The position numbers and the translations under genes were made by a program. A DNA stretch of 64,000 nt, taken from contig NZ_JACLAU010000007.1 of NCBI RefSeq assembly GCF_014230305.1, forward strand, positions 1 through 64,000, written 5' to 3'. Shown here piece by piece: positions 16,987 through 24,889 of the stretch; the first letter of the stretch is position 1, and every line of letters begins with the position of its first letter. Below the pieces are notes generated by a model, which was not told the DNA's origin, did no database searches, and worked only from the letters and a program-made list of their open reading frames with translations. Source of the stretch: Novosphingobium aerophilum. GTDB lineage: Bacteria > Pseudomonadota > Alphaproteobacteria > Sphingomonadales > Sphingomonadaceae.

Positions 16987-17036
16987 CGGCGGGTGGCGGC
17001 ACGAGGTGACAGATGCCAGCCTGCGCTGGCATGACG
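16938..17036. repeat. CGTC-head palindrome pair A1-A2, overlapping rsmE 3' end
   Basis: The left arm (16938-16964) is CGTC, then stem ATGCCAGC, loop GAAG and stem GCTGGCAT. The right arm (17011-17036) is the inverse with loop CTGC, ending GACG. The heads face outward with a 46-nt spacer. The left arm is translated as the tail of RsmE. The right arm differs from the left only in the loop. Confidence 0.8.
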
Positions 17037-17082
17037 GCTGGTGAGAGGTGAACAGCACGCTGATCTCTCCCGGACCGCCCTT

Positions 17083-17468
17083 CGTCATGCCAGCGCAGGC
17101 TGGCATCTCTAATGTGTAGTTGCCTGGACGATGTGCTCAAACAGGTCGTTCCAGTTCGGGTTGGTTTCCTCGATCAACCTGATCTTCCAACCACGCTGCC
17201 AAGCCTTCAGGGCCTTCTCGCGGCTGATCGCCTCCTCGATCGTCTCATGCCACTCGGCCAACACCAGTGTCTTAATGCCATAGCGACGGCAGAAGGCCGA
17301 ACCGGTGCCGGTACGGTGTTGGCTCATGCGAGCCGGAAGGTGACTGGTGACACCCATGTACAGGACACCGCGCGGCTTGTTGGTCAGTATGTAGGTCCAG
17401 CCGCCCTTGCGCATGTAAATGAGCGTTTCACAATTGGGCGAAAGATGCCAGCCTGCGCTGGCATGACG
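17083..17468. mobile_element. Candidate GIY-YIG cassette with 26-bp inverted repeats
   Basis: The arms at 17083-17108 and 17443-17468 are perfect 26-bp inverted repeats. Each is itself a hairpin: CGTC head, stem ATGCCAGC, loop GCAG, stem GCTGGCAT, then CT. Between them lies only the GIY-YIG gene, whose TAG stop abuts the left arm and whose start is 28 nt from the right arm. The geometry (heads outward) equals the other repeat pairs in this window, but with a gene in place of the spacer. Mobility is inferred; no target-site duplication is recognised. Confidence 0.55.
17109..17414 (-). CDS. GIY-YIG nuclease domain protein
   Basis: 101-aa single-domain GIY-YIG protein. The strands carrying the signature are W-TYIL (Y8) and VLYMGVT (Y19-M-G21), followed by R29 in ARMSQHR, SAFCRRYG and the AISREKALKAWQRGWK helix with a candidate catalytic Glu, E66. 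NPNWNDL ends the domain as in small UPF0213/COG2827-type proteins. These nick or cut DNA in repair, homing or mobile contexts; this one's activity is unknown. It is bracketed by palindromes and sits between rsmE and gshA, genes I expect to be neighbours in relatives. Confidence 0.88.
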   Translation of the reverse strand: MRKGGWTYILTNKPRGVLYMGVTSHLPARMSQHRTGTGSAFCRRYGIKTLVLAEWHETIEEAISREKALKAWQRGWKIRLIEETNPNWNDLFEHIVQATTH

Positions 17469-17517
17469 ACGTTGTTTTCCGGAAGGGTATCGATCCGCGC
17501 CAATACCCCCTTCGCCG

Positions 17518-17548
17518 CGTCATGCCAGCGCAGGCTGGCGGCTCTGGC
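17518..17548 (+). repeat. Single CGTC-head palindrome A5
   Basis: CGTC followed by ATGCCAGC, loop GCAG and GCTGGC, then diverging (GGCTC instead of ATCTC). This fifth copy of family A is unpaired and lies 63 nt upstream of gshA. Confidence 0.7.
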
Positions 17549-17610
17549 CGAATCCCCCGCCCCGACGATTCCGCTTCCCCTTGCCCGGCGGAAACATTAA
17601 CGCGCGGGGC

Positions 17611-18984
17611 ATGAGTACGCGCCAGGCATCCGACGCCAACGACCCGCTGATCGAGAGCCGCGATCAGCTCGCCCAGCCCATGGCCAAGGGCGAAAAACCG
17701 CGCGAGGCGTGGCGCATCGGGACCGAGCATGAGAAGATCGTCTATTCCACTCGGGACTATCACGCCCCCAGCTATGACGAACCCGGCGGCATCCGCGATC
17801 TGCTGCTGGCGCTGACCGAGTTCGGCTGGACCCCGATCGAGGAAGGCGGCAAGGTTATCGCCATGGCCGGGCCGGACGGCACGGTCAGCCTGGAGCCGGC
17901 CGGCCAGCTCGAGCTGTCGGGCGCACCGCTGGAAAACCTGCACCAGACCTGCGCCGAAACCGGGCGGCACCTGCAGCAGGTCAAGACCATCGGCGACCGC
18001 TTCGGGCTGGGCTACCTCGGCCTGGGCATGTGGCCCGACAAGCGCCGCGACGAGCTGCCGATCATGCCCAAGGGGCGCTATGCGATCATGCTGCGGCACA
18101 TGCCGCGCGTGGGCACCATGGGCCTCGACATGATGCTGCGCACCTGCACCATCCAGACCAACCTCGACTATTCGAGCGAGGCGGACATGGTGCAGAAGTT
18201 CCGCGTGTCGCTGGCGCTGCAGCCGCTCGCCACCGCGCTGTTCGCCAATTCGCCCTTCACCGAGGGCAAGCCCAACGGCTACCTCTCTTATCGCAGCCAC
18301 ATCTGGTCGGACACCGATCCGGCGCGCACCGGCATGCTGCCCTTCGTGTTCGAGGACGGCTTCGGTTACGAGCGTTACGTCGACTACATGCTCGACGTGC
18401 CGATGTACTTCGTCTTCCGCGACGGGAAATACATCGACGCTGCCGGGCAGAGCTTCCGCGATTTCATGGCGGGCAAGCTGCCCGCGCTACCGGGTGAGCT
18501 GCCCAGCCTGTCCGACTGGAACGATCACCTGTCCACCGCCTTCCCCGAGGTGCGGCTGAAGTCCTTCCTGGAAATGCGCGGCGCCGACGGGGGACCGTGG
18601 AACCGCATCTGCGCCCTGCCCGCGCTGTGGGTCGGGTTGCTGTACGATCAGGGCGCGCTCGACGCGGCGTGGGATCTGGTCAAGGACTGGGACATGGCCG
18701 GGCGCGAGACGCTGCGCTCGTCCGTCCCCAAGCTGGGGCTCGACGCTCCGCTGCCGGGCGGAGGCACGCTGCGCGACATCGCCGCCGAGGTGCTCGCCAT
18801 CGCCCGTTCGGGCCTGCGCGCCCGGGCCAAGCTCAACGAGGTCGGCGACGACGAGACCGGCTATCTGGGCCCGCTCGACGACATCATCGCCAGCGGCAAG
18901 GTGCCCGCCGAGATGCTGCTGGAGCGCTACCACGGCGAATGGCACGGCGATCTGGCCAAGCTTTATGAGGCCAAGAGCTTCTGA
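17611..18984 (+). CDS. gshA: Glutamate--cysteine ligase
   Basis: ATP-dependent enzyme making gamma-glutamylcysteine, the first step of glutathione synthesis. The 457-aa sequence is of the plant/alphaproteobacterial class: WRIGTEHEKIVY near residue 40, GTVSLEPAGQLELSGAP in the active site, MLRTCTIQTNLDYSSEADMVQKFR, and EMRGADGGPWNRICALPALWVGLLYD near the C-terminal third. ATG at 17611 follows the repeat region. The stop overlaps the ABM gene start (TGATG). Confidence 0.94.
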   Translation: MSTRQASDANDPLIESRDQLAQPMAKGEKPREAWRIGTEHEKIVYSTRDYHAPSYDEPGGIRDLLLALTEFGWTPIEEGGKVIAMAGPDGTVSLEPAGQLELSGAPLENLHQTCAETGRHLQQVKTIGDRFGLGYLGLGMWPDKRRDELPIMPKGRYAIMLRHMPRVGTMGLDMMLRTCTIQTNLDYSSEADMVQKFRVSLALQPLATALFANSPFTEGKPNGYLSYRSHIWSDTDPARTGMLPFVFEDGFGYERYVDYMLDVPMYFVFRDGKYIDAAGQSFRDFMAGKLPALPGELPSLSDWNDHLSTAFPEVRLKSFLEMRGADGGPWNRICALPALWVGLLYDQGALDAAWDLVKDWDMAGRETLRSSVPKLGLDAPLPGGGTLRDIAAEVLAIARSGLRARAKLNEVGDDETGYLGPLDDIIASGKVPAEMLLERYHGEWHGDLAKLYEAKSF

Positions 18985-19283
18985 TGCTGCTGCTGATCGG
19001 CCACCTGCGCTTCCCGTCCGAAGCGCGGGCGGGCGTGCTGGCTGCGCTGGCCGAGGTCACCCATGCCACGCGGGCCGAGCCGGGCTGCCTGTTCTACGAT
19101 TTCGCCGAGGACGTGCTCGAGCCCGACCTGTTCCGGGTCAGCGAGGGCTGGCACGATGCCGATGCCCTGCGCGGACACTGGGCCAGCGCGCACATGGAGC
19201 GTTTCCGCACCGCGCGCGAGGCCCTGGGCATGAGCGAGCGGGTTGTGACGCTCTACGAGACGGCAGGGCCGACGGAGATCTGA
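18984..19283 (+). CDS. Antibiotic biosynthesis monooxygenase (ABM) domain protein
   Basis: 99-aa ferredoxin-fold protein with the ABM pattern: a first strand LIGHLRFPSEARAGVLAAL, EPGCLFYDFAEDVLEPDLFRVSEGWHDADALRGHWAS, and HMERFR. Such proteins are often YgiN-like quinol monooxygenases or simply dimeric stress proteins. Its ATG overlaps the gshA stop, so it is translationally coupled to glutathione synthesis, which may hint at a role in handling quinones or electrophiles (inference). Confidence 0.8.
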   Translation: MLLLIGHLRFPSEARAGVLAALAEVTHATRAEPGCLFYDFAEDVLEPDLFRVSEGWHDADALRGHWASAHMERFRTAREALGMSERVVTLYETAGPTEI

Positions 19284-19301
19284 GCAGGAGCCGGACGGGT
19301 C

Positions 19302-20090
19302 CTACCCCCGGCACCGCTCCGCCAGCAGCCGCGTGGCCTGGCTGAGGTCCAGGTCGGCCAGCAGCAGTCCGGCCTGTCCATAGGGCTGCCAGCACAGCAC
19401 CGTGCCATCGGGCCGGGCCACGGCCGAGGTCATCGGCGCGCCCTCGCTCGCGCAGTTGACCGAGGCGACGTAGATCGTGTTCTCGGCCGCGCGGCACAGG
19501 ACCGCCTTTTCGTGAAAGGTGTTGGCCGGATCGCCATGGGTGGTCGGGCGGTATGACCCCGGTTCGGCCACGGCGGCAAAGGGATGGAACACCAGTTGCG
19601 CGCCTTGCCGGGCGGCCTGTCGCACGGTTTCGGGATAGCGGAAACCCTCGTGGCAGATGACCACGCCGAAGGTCAGCGGTCCCACGGTGAAGACCGGGCG
19701 ACCCGTCCCGTGGCAGGGATAGATCCCTTCCTCCCCCGGATCGAGCTGGACCTTGTCCTGCCAGCCGAGCAGCGCGCCATCCGGACCGATCACCGCCGCC
19801 GCGATCTGCAGCCCGGCCGGAGTGATCCGCTCGGTCCCCAGCACCACCGCCACCCCGGCCGCCGCCGCCGCCGCCCGGACCTGTTGCAAGGCCCGATCGA
19901 GGAAAGCCGCATCGGCCGGCGCCATCGCGCGGCCGGGCCAGCGATAGCCGGGCACGAAGCATTCCGGAAAGCAGACGACCAGCGCCCCGGCCTGGGCGGC
20001 TGCCGCGACGCCCCGGCAGGCCAGCTCGATCGAGTCGGCCGGCCCGACCGGCTCGCGCAGGTTGGCAAGGGCGATGCGCACCATGGTCAT
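19302..20090 (-). CDS. Carbon-nitrogen hydrolase (nitrilase superfamily)
   Basis: 262-aa single-domain nitrilase-fold amidase. The catalytic triad is complete: E43 in FPECFVPGY, K113 in WQDKVQLDPGEEGIY, and nucleophile C146 in GVVICHEGFRYPE. Such enzymes hydrolyse amides, N-carbamoyl compounds or deaminated glutathione. Two close ATGs exist (20090, 20084); the first was taken. It is transcribed toward gshA-ABM and convergent with them. The substrate cannot be told from sequence. Confidence 0.85.
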   Translation of the reverse strand: MTMVRIALANLREPVGPADSIELACRGVAAAAQAGALVVCFPECFVPGYRWPGRAMAPADAAFLDRALQQVRAAAAAAGVAVVLGTERITPAGLQIAAAVIGPDGALLGWQDKVQLDPGEEGIYPCHGTGRPVFTVGPLTFGVVICHEGFRYPETVRQAARQGAQLVFHPFAAVAEPGSYRPTTHGDPANTFHEKAVLCRAAENTIYVASVNCASEGAPMTSAVARPDGTVLCWQPYGQAGLLLADLDLSQATRLLAERCRG

Positions 20091-20139
20091 GGCACGGCAG
20101 GATAGATGCGCCAGCCGCGCTGGCAAGGCCGCAGCGCGG

Positions 20140-21471
20140 CTATTCCGCCGGCTGGACCACCGCGCGGCGCGGCGTGGCCGCGCGCAGGGCGCGGCCCAGC
20201 GCCCGGGTGATCGTGGGGTTGCGCTCCATCCAGGCGTGGTATTCGCGGTATTTGGCGTCCTCGGCGAGGAGGTGCCTCTCCTCGGTCCTGGCGCGCCAGA
20301 AGTAGACCGCGCTGACCAGCGCGAGCACCACCGTATCGCGGATCGCGTCGTTGGGATTGCGGGTGGTGACCAGGAACGGCAGGGTGGAGAGCCACCAGAA
20401 CAGGTTCTTGGACAGATAGGCCGGATGGCGGCACCAGCGATAGGGTCCGTTGGTCAGGACGCCGCGGTAGGTGAGGTTGGAGAAACGCAGGCCAAAGGCC
20501 ACGGTCGCCCAGGCGTAGATCGCGGTGAGCACGACCAGCACCATGCCCCAGACCCACAGCAAGACGGTGCGGCCTTCCATCCAGTAGGCCCAGTCGGCCG
20601 TCCCGAAGTGATAGTCGAGCGGCCCGCCGCCGCCCATCAGGATGAACGGTGGATAGCACATCAGCGCCGCCACCCAGGCCTGCAGGTGCGGGTTGGCGCT
20701 GCGGATCTGCGCGTCGAGCGGCTTCATCGTGACCAGGTAGCCGACCATGGCGATCTGCACGTCGATCAGGAACAGCAGCTCGGTCAGCCAACGGCTCCAT
20801 TCGACCGGATCGCTGCCGACATCGTCGATCTGGACCGAGGTCACCGCGTTCCACCCGCCCGGCAGGATCGAGATCATGAAGGCGCAGAAGAAGCCCTTCA
20901 CCAGCCAGGCGCGCCAGTGGATGCGGACCTGCTCGGGATCGAACGGCTCGCGGCCGACCAGCATGGCGCCGAAGTGCCAGGCCCCGTCACGCGGTTCGAC
21001 CAGGACCCGGTCGAGCCACAGGACATAGGGGATGGACAGCACGAACAGCGGCACCGCAGCCGCGCCGATGACCTCCATCGCGAACAGGTACTGGCCGTCC
21101 CAGTACCAGCGCGCGATGCAATAGGTGAAGCCGATCAGCGCCCAGGTGGCCCACAGCCCGGCCAGCTTGGTGACCGACAGATCGACCACGGCCGAGAGCG
21201 GCCGGGGCCGGTCCCAGTCGATTCCGGTCGACGGGCGGCGGTGGACACGATCGACCAGCACCGACCAGAGCACCATCGGGGTGCCGGAAAACAGCAGGGC
21301 GGCCAGCGCCGCATAGGGCCCGGACAGCGGCTCGCGCGGCCCGGGAAGATCGAAGGCCAGCGCGATCGCGGCCCAGTTGCGGCAAATCAGCAGCCAGGTG
21401 AACAGCCCGGCCAGACCGACCAGGCCGGTGGCGGAGGAAACGTCGCTGACGGGTCGCGGATCGCGCTGCAT
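20140..21471 (-). CDS. Membrane protein with ICMT-like methyltransferase domain
   Basis: 443-aa polytopic protein with about ten hydrophobic segments. The C-terminal 130 residues carry the isoprenylcysteine carboxyl methyltransferase / phospholipid methyltransferase pattern: NLTYRGVLTNGPYRWCRHPAYLSKNLFWW for SAM and substrate binding, then EERHLLAEDAKYREYHAWM. The first 300 residues are membrane-spanning without a recognised family. In bacteria such domains methylate lipids or small lipophilic acids; the substrate is unknown. Same direction as the nitrilase gene, 49 nt upstream of it. Confidence 0.75.
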   Translation of the reverse strand: MQRDPRPVSDVSSATGLVGLAGLFTWLLICRNWAAIALAFDLPGPREPLSGPYAALAALLFSGTPMVLWSVLVDRVHRRPSTGIDWDRPRPLSAVVDLSVTKLAGLWATWALIGFTYCIARWYWDGQYLFAMEVIGAAAVPLFVLSIPYVLWLDRVLVEPRDGAWHFGAMLVGREPFDPEQVRIHWRAWLVKGFFCAFMISILPGGWNAVTSVQIDDVGSDPVEWSRWLTELLFLIDVQIAMVGYLVTMKPLDAQIRSANPHLQAWVAALMCYPPFILMGGGGPLDYHFGTADWAYWMEGRTVLLWVWGMVLVVLTAIYAWATVAFGLRFSNLTYRGVLTNGPYRWCRHPAYLSKNLFWWLSTLPFLVTTRNPNDAIRDTVVLALVSAVYFWRARTEERHLLAEDAKYREYHAWMERNPTITRALGRALRAATPRRAVVQPAE

Positions 21472-21548
21472 GGCGCGCAGGCATAGCCGGCAAGGGTGCA
21501 GAAACTATGAAGAGTGGCGGCGCAGACCGCGCGCGCCGCCGGCAACGG

Positions 21549-21923
21549 TCAGACTGCCTCGGGATAATGCTCGCGGAAATGGCCGATCATTCGCGGCAGG
21601 AACGACGGCGTCAGCTCCCACCCGGAAGGCCGGAACTGGACCAGACCATCGGCCTGGAGCAGCGACAACCAGCGCACCGCGACGGTGGGACTCAGCTCGG
21701 CAGCAGCGGCCAGCGCCTCGAGCGAGGTCTGTGCCGGGTCTCCGCGATGGGCCAGCAGGTGCAGCAGCAGATCCCACGCGACATCGACCAGCATGCCGCT
21801 GGGCAGCAGCACGCGCCGCGCCCGGCGCCGGGCCTGGACCGTGCGCGCCAGCCGGGCATAGCGACCGAGGACGAGCTCCGTCGGCAACTCGTGCACCTGG
21901 CCAAGCTCGGGGCTGCTGTTCAT
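21549..21923 (-). CDS. Winged-helix DNA-binding protein (MarR-like)
   Basis: 124-aa basic protein. RRRARRVLLPSGMLVDVAWDLLLHLLAHRG is followed by a helix-turn-helix (TSLEALAAAAELSPTVAVRWLSLLQADGLVQFRP) and a wing. Similar small proteins are common in sphingomonads and are annotated as winged-helix or MarR-type regulators. No ligand domain is present. The nearest upstream gene on the same strand (22094) is about 170 bp away, so it is probably monocistronic. Target unknown. Confidence 0.7.
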   Translation of the reverse strand: MNSSPELGQVHELPTELVLGRYARLARTVQARRRARRVLLPSGMLVDVAWDLLLHLLAHRGDPAQTSLEALAAAAELSPTVAVRWLSLLQADGLVQFRPSGWELTPSFLPRMIGHFREHYPEAV

Positions 21924-22093
21924 CGTCGTCTCCGCCGGGGCATCACGCGGTGCCGGCTTCCCTGCCGCGATCCTTAGTCGACAAGACAGGGCCGCGAGTT
22001 ACCGGGCTTGGGTAACGGCGAATTCACCATGATCCGGCCCGGCGCGGGCCAGCGGCTCCGCGATGAGGCGTCATGCGCCTCAGCCCCGCGGGA

Positions 22094-22270
22094 TCAATGC
22101 CGCGCGGCGTTCTGGTCGAGATAGCGCGACAGCGCGTCGAGGGCGGTGGCGGTATAGGCCGCCGCCAGGTGCGCCTGGCTGCCATCAAGCAGTTGCAGCG
22201 CCTCGGTCAACAGGCGCTCCGCCTCGGCCAGAGGCGATTCGTCTACCTTGCATTGCGTATCCGGCGTCAT
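22094..22270 (-). CDS. Small hypothetical protein (58 aa)
   Basis: The 58-aa reading frame from the ATG at 22270 (MTPDTQCKVDESPLAEAERLL...) is mostly amphipathic helix: AEAERLLTEALQLLDGSQAHLAAAYTATALDALSRYLDQ. It has TPR-like helix periodicity and no signal peptide. It follows bamB on the same strand by about 170 bp, the position where der often lies in other proteobacteria. Coding status rests only on the regular helix-like composition and a sensible start. Confidence 0.5.
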   Translation of the reverse strand: MTPDTQCKVDESPLAEAERLLTEALQLLDGSQAHLAAAYTATALDALSRYLDQNAARH

Positions 22271-22438
22271 GCTGCGCGATCCCGCGGCCTGTTCCGTCGA
22301 CTGGCGATTCGGAACGTGTGGTCCATGCGCCAGCCAAGCCCGATTTCCCCGCCCCCGCAATCGCTTGCTGGACCGGTGTCGCAATCCGGGACACAAGGTT
22401 ACCGGAGATTTTACGGTCTTGGCAGTGCCTGACCCCCC

Positions 22439-23782
22439 TCAGCGGAAGGCGCTGATCTTGCCGCCGTCGTCCAGGATGTAGAGCGTGCCGTCGGCCACCA
22501 CCGGCGCCAGGGTGACGCTCTTGCCCAGCTTGGTGAACAGTGCGGGCTGTCCGTCCTCGACCTTCACCGACGAGATTTCGCCGCGCGAATTGGCGATCCA
22601 CAGCTTGCCGCCGGCCAGCACCGGGCCGGTCCAGAAGATCGGGTTCTTCTTCTTCTTTTCGTTCTGGTAGCGCGGCAGCTGGGTGGACCAGCGGGCCTTG
22701 CCGGTGCCGCGCGCGATGCACAGCAGCTTGGCATCGTCGGTCAGGGTGAAGATCCATTCCCCGGCTATGGCGGGCGTGGAGATGCCGGCCAGGTTGAGCT
22801 CCCAGATGCGCTGCCCGCTGACCAGTTCATAGGCCGCCATGCGCCCGCCCTGACCCAGGGCATAGACCCGGCCGCGATCGACGATCGGATCGGCATCGAT
22901 ATCGGTCAGCACGCCCACGCTGGTCGACAGCGAGGTCCGGGCCAGCGCGTCGGACCACAGGGTGCGGCCGTTCTCGTAGCGGTAGGCCACCAGTTCCCCG
23001 GTCGAGAAGCCGGCAACGACGGTGCCCTGCCCGGCCGCGGGAGCGGCGACGCCGAACACGCCCGACTGGCCGACCGAGGCGCTGACCGTCCACAGCACGG
23101 CGCCGTCGGTCGCCTCGATGGCGACCAACTGGTTGTCCTGGGTCATCGCATAGACCGCGCCGAAGGCGACGGTGGGCGATCCGCGCAGCGGACCAGCCGG
23201 CTTGACCCGCCAGATCTGGCTGCCGGTGGCGGCATCGAGCGCCGCGACCTCGCCCAGCCCAGTGGTGACGTAGAGCCGGTTGCTGTCATAGCTGGCCCCG
23301 CCACCGAACACGGCGGCGGCGCTGTCCCCCTTGATGCGGAACGGGGTGGACCACTGGGCCTTGCCGGTCTTGGCATCGAAGGCATGAACCAGCCCGTCGG
23401 TGTCCATCACGAACAGGCGCCCGCCGCCGATCACCGGCGCCGCGGCGAGCCGCTGGCGCGGGGTGGTTCCGGCGATCGAGGCGGTCCAGACCCGCTGCGG
23501 CGCGTCAGCCAGAGCCAGGTTGCCATAAGCCTTGCCCGGCGTGTTGCCCGCTTGCGGCCATTCCGGGTTCGGCTCGGCCACGGGGACCACCACACTGACC
23601 TGGTTGAGCGATTCGTCCACCTTGGCGCCGCTTTCCACTCGCGACAGGATCGGAATGCGATTACCCACGGTCGGCGTGGTCACCCGCTTCTTGCCGCCGC
23701 AGCCAGACAGCGCGAGAGCCAGCACAAGCGGGGCTAACGCGAGGGCGGCGGTGGTCCGGCGAAGGGCGCTGGGACGGGTCAT
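22439..23782 (-). CDS. bamB: Outer membrane assembly lipoprotein BamB
   Basis: Beta-propeller lipoprotein of the BAM complex that helps insert outer-membrane proteins. The 447-aa product has a lipoprotein signal (ALALAPLVLALALSGC, lipobox LSGC), then repeated PQQ-like blades such as GRLFVMDTDGLVHAFDAKTGKAQWS and LYVTTGLGEVAALDAATGSQIWRVKP. ATG at 23782 gives the best signal peptide. It lies 39 nt downstream of the yfgM-like gene in the usual yfgM-bamB order, but der does not follow. Confidence 0.92.
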   Translation of the reverse strand: MTRPSALRRTTAALALAPLVLALALSGCGGKKRVTTPTVGNRIPILSRVESGAKVDESLNQVSVVVPVAEPNPEWPQAGNTPGKAYGNLALADAPQRVWTASIAGTTPRQRLAAAPVIGGGRLFVMDTDGLVHAFDAKTGKAQWSTPFRIKGDSAAAVFGGGASYDSNRLYVTTGLGEVAALDAATGSQIWRVKPAGPLRGSPTVAFGAVYAMTQDNQLVAIEATDGAVLWTVSASVGQSGVFGVAAPAAGQGTVVAGFSTGELVAYRYENGRTLWSDALARTSLSTSVGVLTDIDADPIVDRGRVYALGQGGRMAAYELVSGQRIWELNLAGISTPAIAGEWIFTLTDDAKLLCIARGTGKARWSTQLPRYQNEKKKKNPIFWTGPVLAGGKLWIANSRGEISSVKVEDGQPALFTKLGKSVTLAPVVADGTLYILDDGGKISAFR

Positions 23783-23821
23783 GCAGGCATCTCTCCAGGA
23801 CTTCAGGGGGCTCGACACCCG

Positions 23822-24610
23822 TTATGGGCGCCCGTTATCGGCGCCCGCGCCGCCGTTCGCGGCTTCGTTCACATCATCGATCGCATCAACCCCGAGCTGG
23901 CCAGCCATCTGGCGGGCGCGGTCGCGCAGGGTCGACGGCACCGCCTTGTCGCGCGCGACCGCGGCGAACAACGGTCCCGCCAGGTCGGGGCGGTTCTGCT
24001 TGAGGTAGGCCGCGCCGAGCATCTCGCCCGCGCTGCCGAACCAGGCACCGCCCGGCACGGCGAGCGGCTTGAGCCGGGACACCACCTGGTCCACCGGGAT
24101 GGTGTCAAAGCCCAGCGCCACGTCGCGCAGGGTCGCCAGATCGCGATAGGCCTGCGGCGCCTTGGGGTCGGCGGCCACGGCGGCGAAGCGGGTGCGGGCA
24201 TCGGCCAGCTTGCCCTGTTCGATCAGGACCCCGGCCTCCATCAGCCGCGCCGCCGCGCCGATTCCGTCACCTGCGCCGGTCAGATCCTTCAGACGGGTCT
24301 GCCCGGCGTCGAGCCGCCCGGCCTCGATCTGGTCGAGCGCCAGGGTGAGTTCCTCGCCGCGGGCTCCGGCGGTCGCCTTCTGGCTGTTCTCCCACCACAG
24401 GTATCCGGCCAGTCCGACCAGGAACACGACGATGACAATGGCCACGTTGCGCCCGTGGCGCTTGATCGCGTTGAGCAGTTCCTGCTCGCGCAGCGCCTCG
24501 TCCACCTCGCGCAGGAAGCCCTCGCCCTGTTGGCCGGCACCTCCGGCACCCGGCGCGGCACCGGCCGGAACAGGGGGACGGCTACGGTTGGAGTGGGGAC
24601 GAAGGACCAA
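23822..24610 (-). CDS. YfgM-like TPR membrane-anchored protein
   Basis: 262-aa single-pass protein: a Pro/Gly-rich cytoplasmic N-terminus, FLREVDEALREQELLNAIKRHG, one membrane segment (NVAIVIVVFLVGLAGYLWW), then periplasmic helices in TPR pattern (GKLADARTRFAAVAADPKAPQAYRDLATL). E. coli YfgM links periplasmic chaperones and SecYEG; homologues precede bamB. The start appears to be TTG at 24610 with GAGG 7 nt upstream. The C-terminus is a short Asn/Gly-rich tail. Confidence 0.82.
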   Translation of the reverse strand: MVLRPHSNRSRPPVPAGAAPGAGGAGQQGEGFLREVDEALREQELLNAIKRHGRNVAIVIVVFLVGLAGYLWWENSQKATAGARGEELTLALDQIEAGRLDAGQTRLKDLTGAGDGIGAAARLMEAGVLIEQGKLADARTRFAAVAADPKAPQAYRDLATLRDVALGFDTIPVDQVVSRLKPLAVPGGAWFGSAGEMLGAAYLKQNRPDLAGPLFAAVARDKAVPSTLRDRARQMAGQLGVDAIDDVNEAANGGAGADNGRP

Positions 24611-24856
24611 GTCTCAGCCTCTGGACAGCAAGGGAAGATGCCGGGTGTTTAGCGGATGACGGAGCCAATTCAACGTCAATCGTTGCCCGATCCTTGCCGG
24701 ATCGTAGCCGATCGTGACCCGCCCGCGCTGCCGCCCGGTCCACCGGTCGGGGAATGGTCGAGGCGGGCTGAAGCGGGCCTGAACGGGGGCATGGCAGCGC
24801 CAGCCCCTGCGCCAGTCGCGGCTTCGTCAGGATGCGGTGCGGCACGAGCCAGCGGC

Positions 24857-24880
24857 CGACGCCGGCCTGGGCCGGCATCA
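24857..24880. terminator. GC hairpin downstream of glycosyltransferase gene
   Basis: GCCGGCC-TGG-GCCGGC with flanking bases forms a hairpin starting about 10 nt beyond the stop of the minus-strand glycosyltransferase gene. No T-run is seen. It may be a Rho-independent-like end or a degenerate repeat arm. The rest of 24611-24889 shows no gene. Confidence 0.3.
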
Positions 24881-24889
24881 GGGGCGTTG

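Noticed and set aside
16938..17548. CRISPR array from five similar repeats
   Set aside because: Copies alternate in orientation, are palindromic, and have irregular spacing (46 to 334 nt). No cas genes are present.
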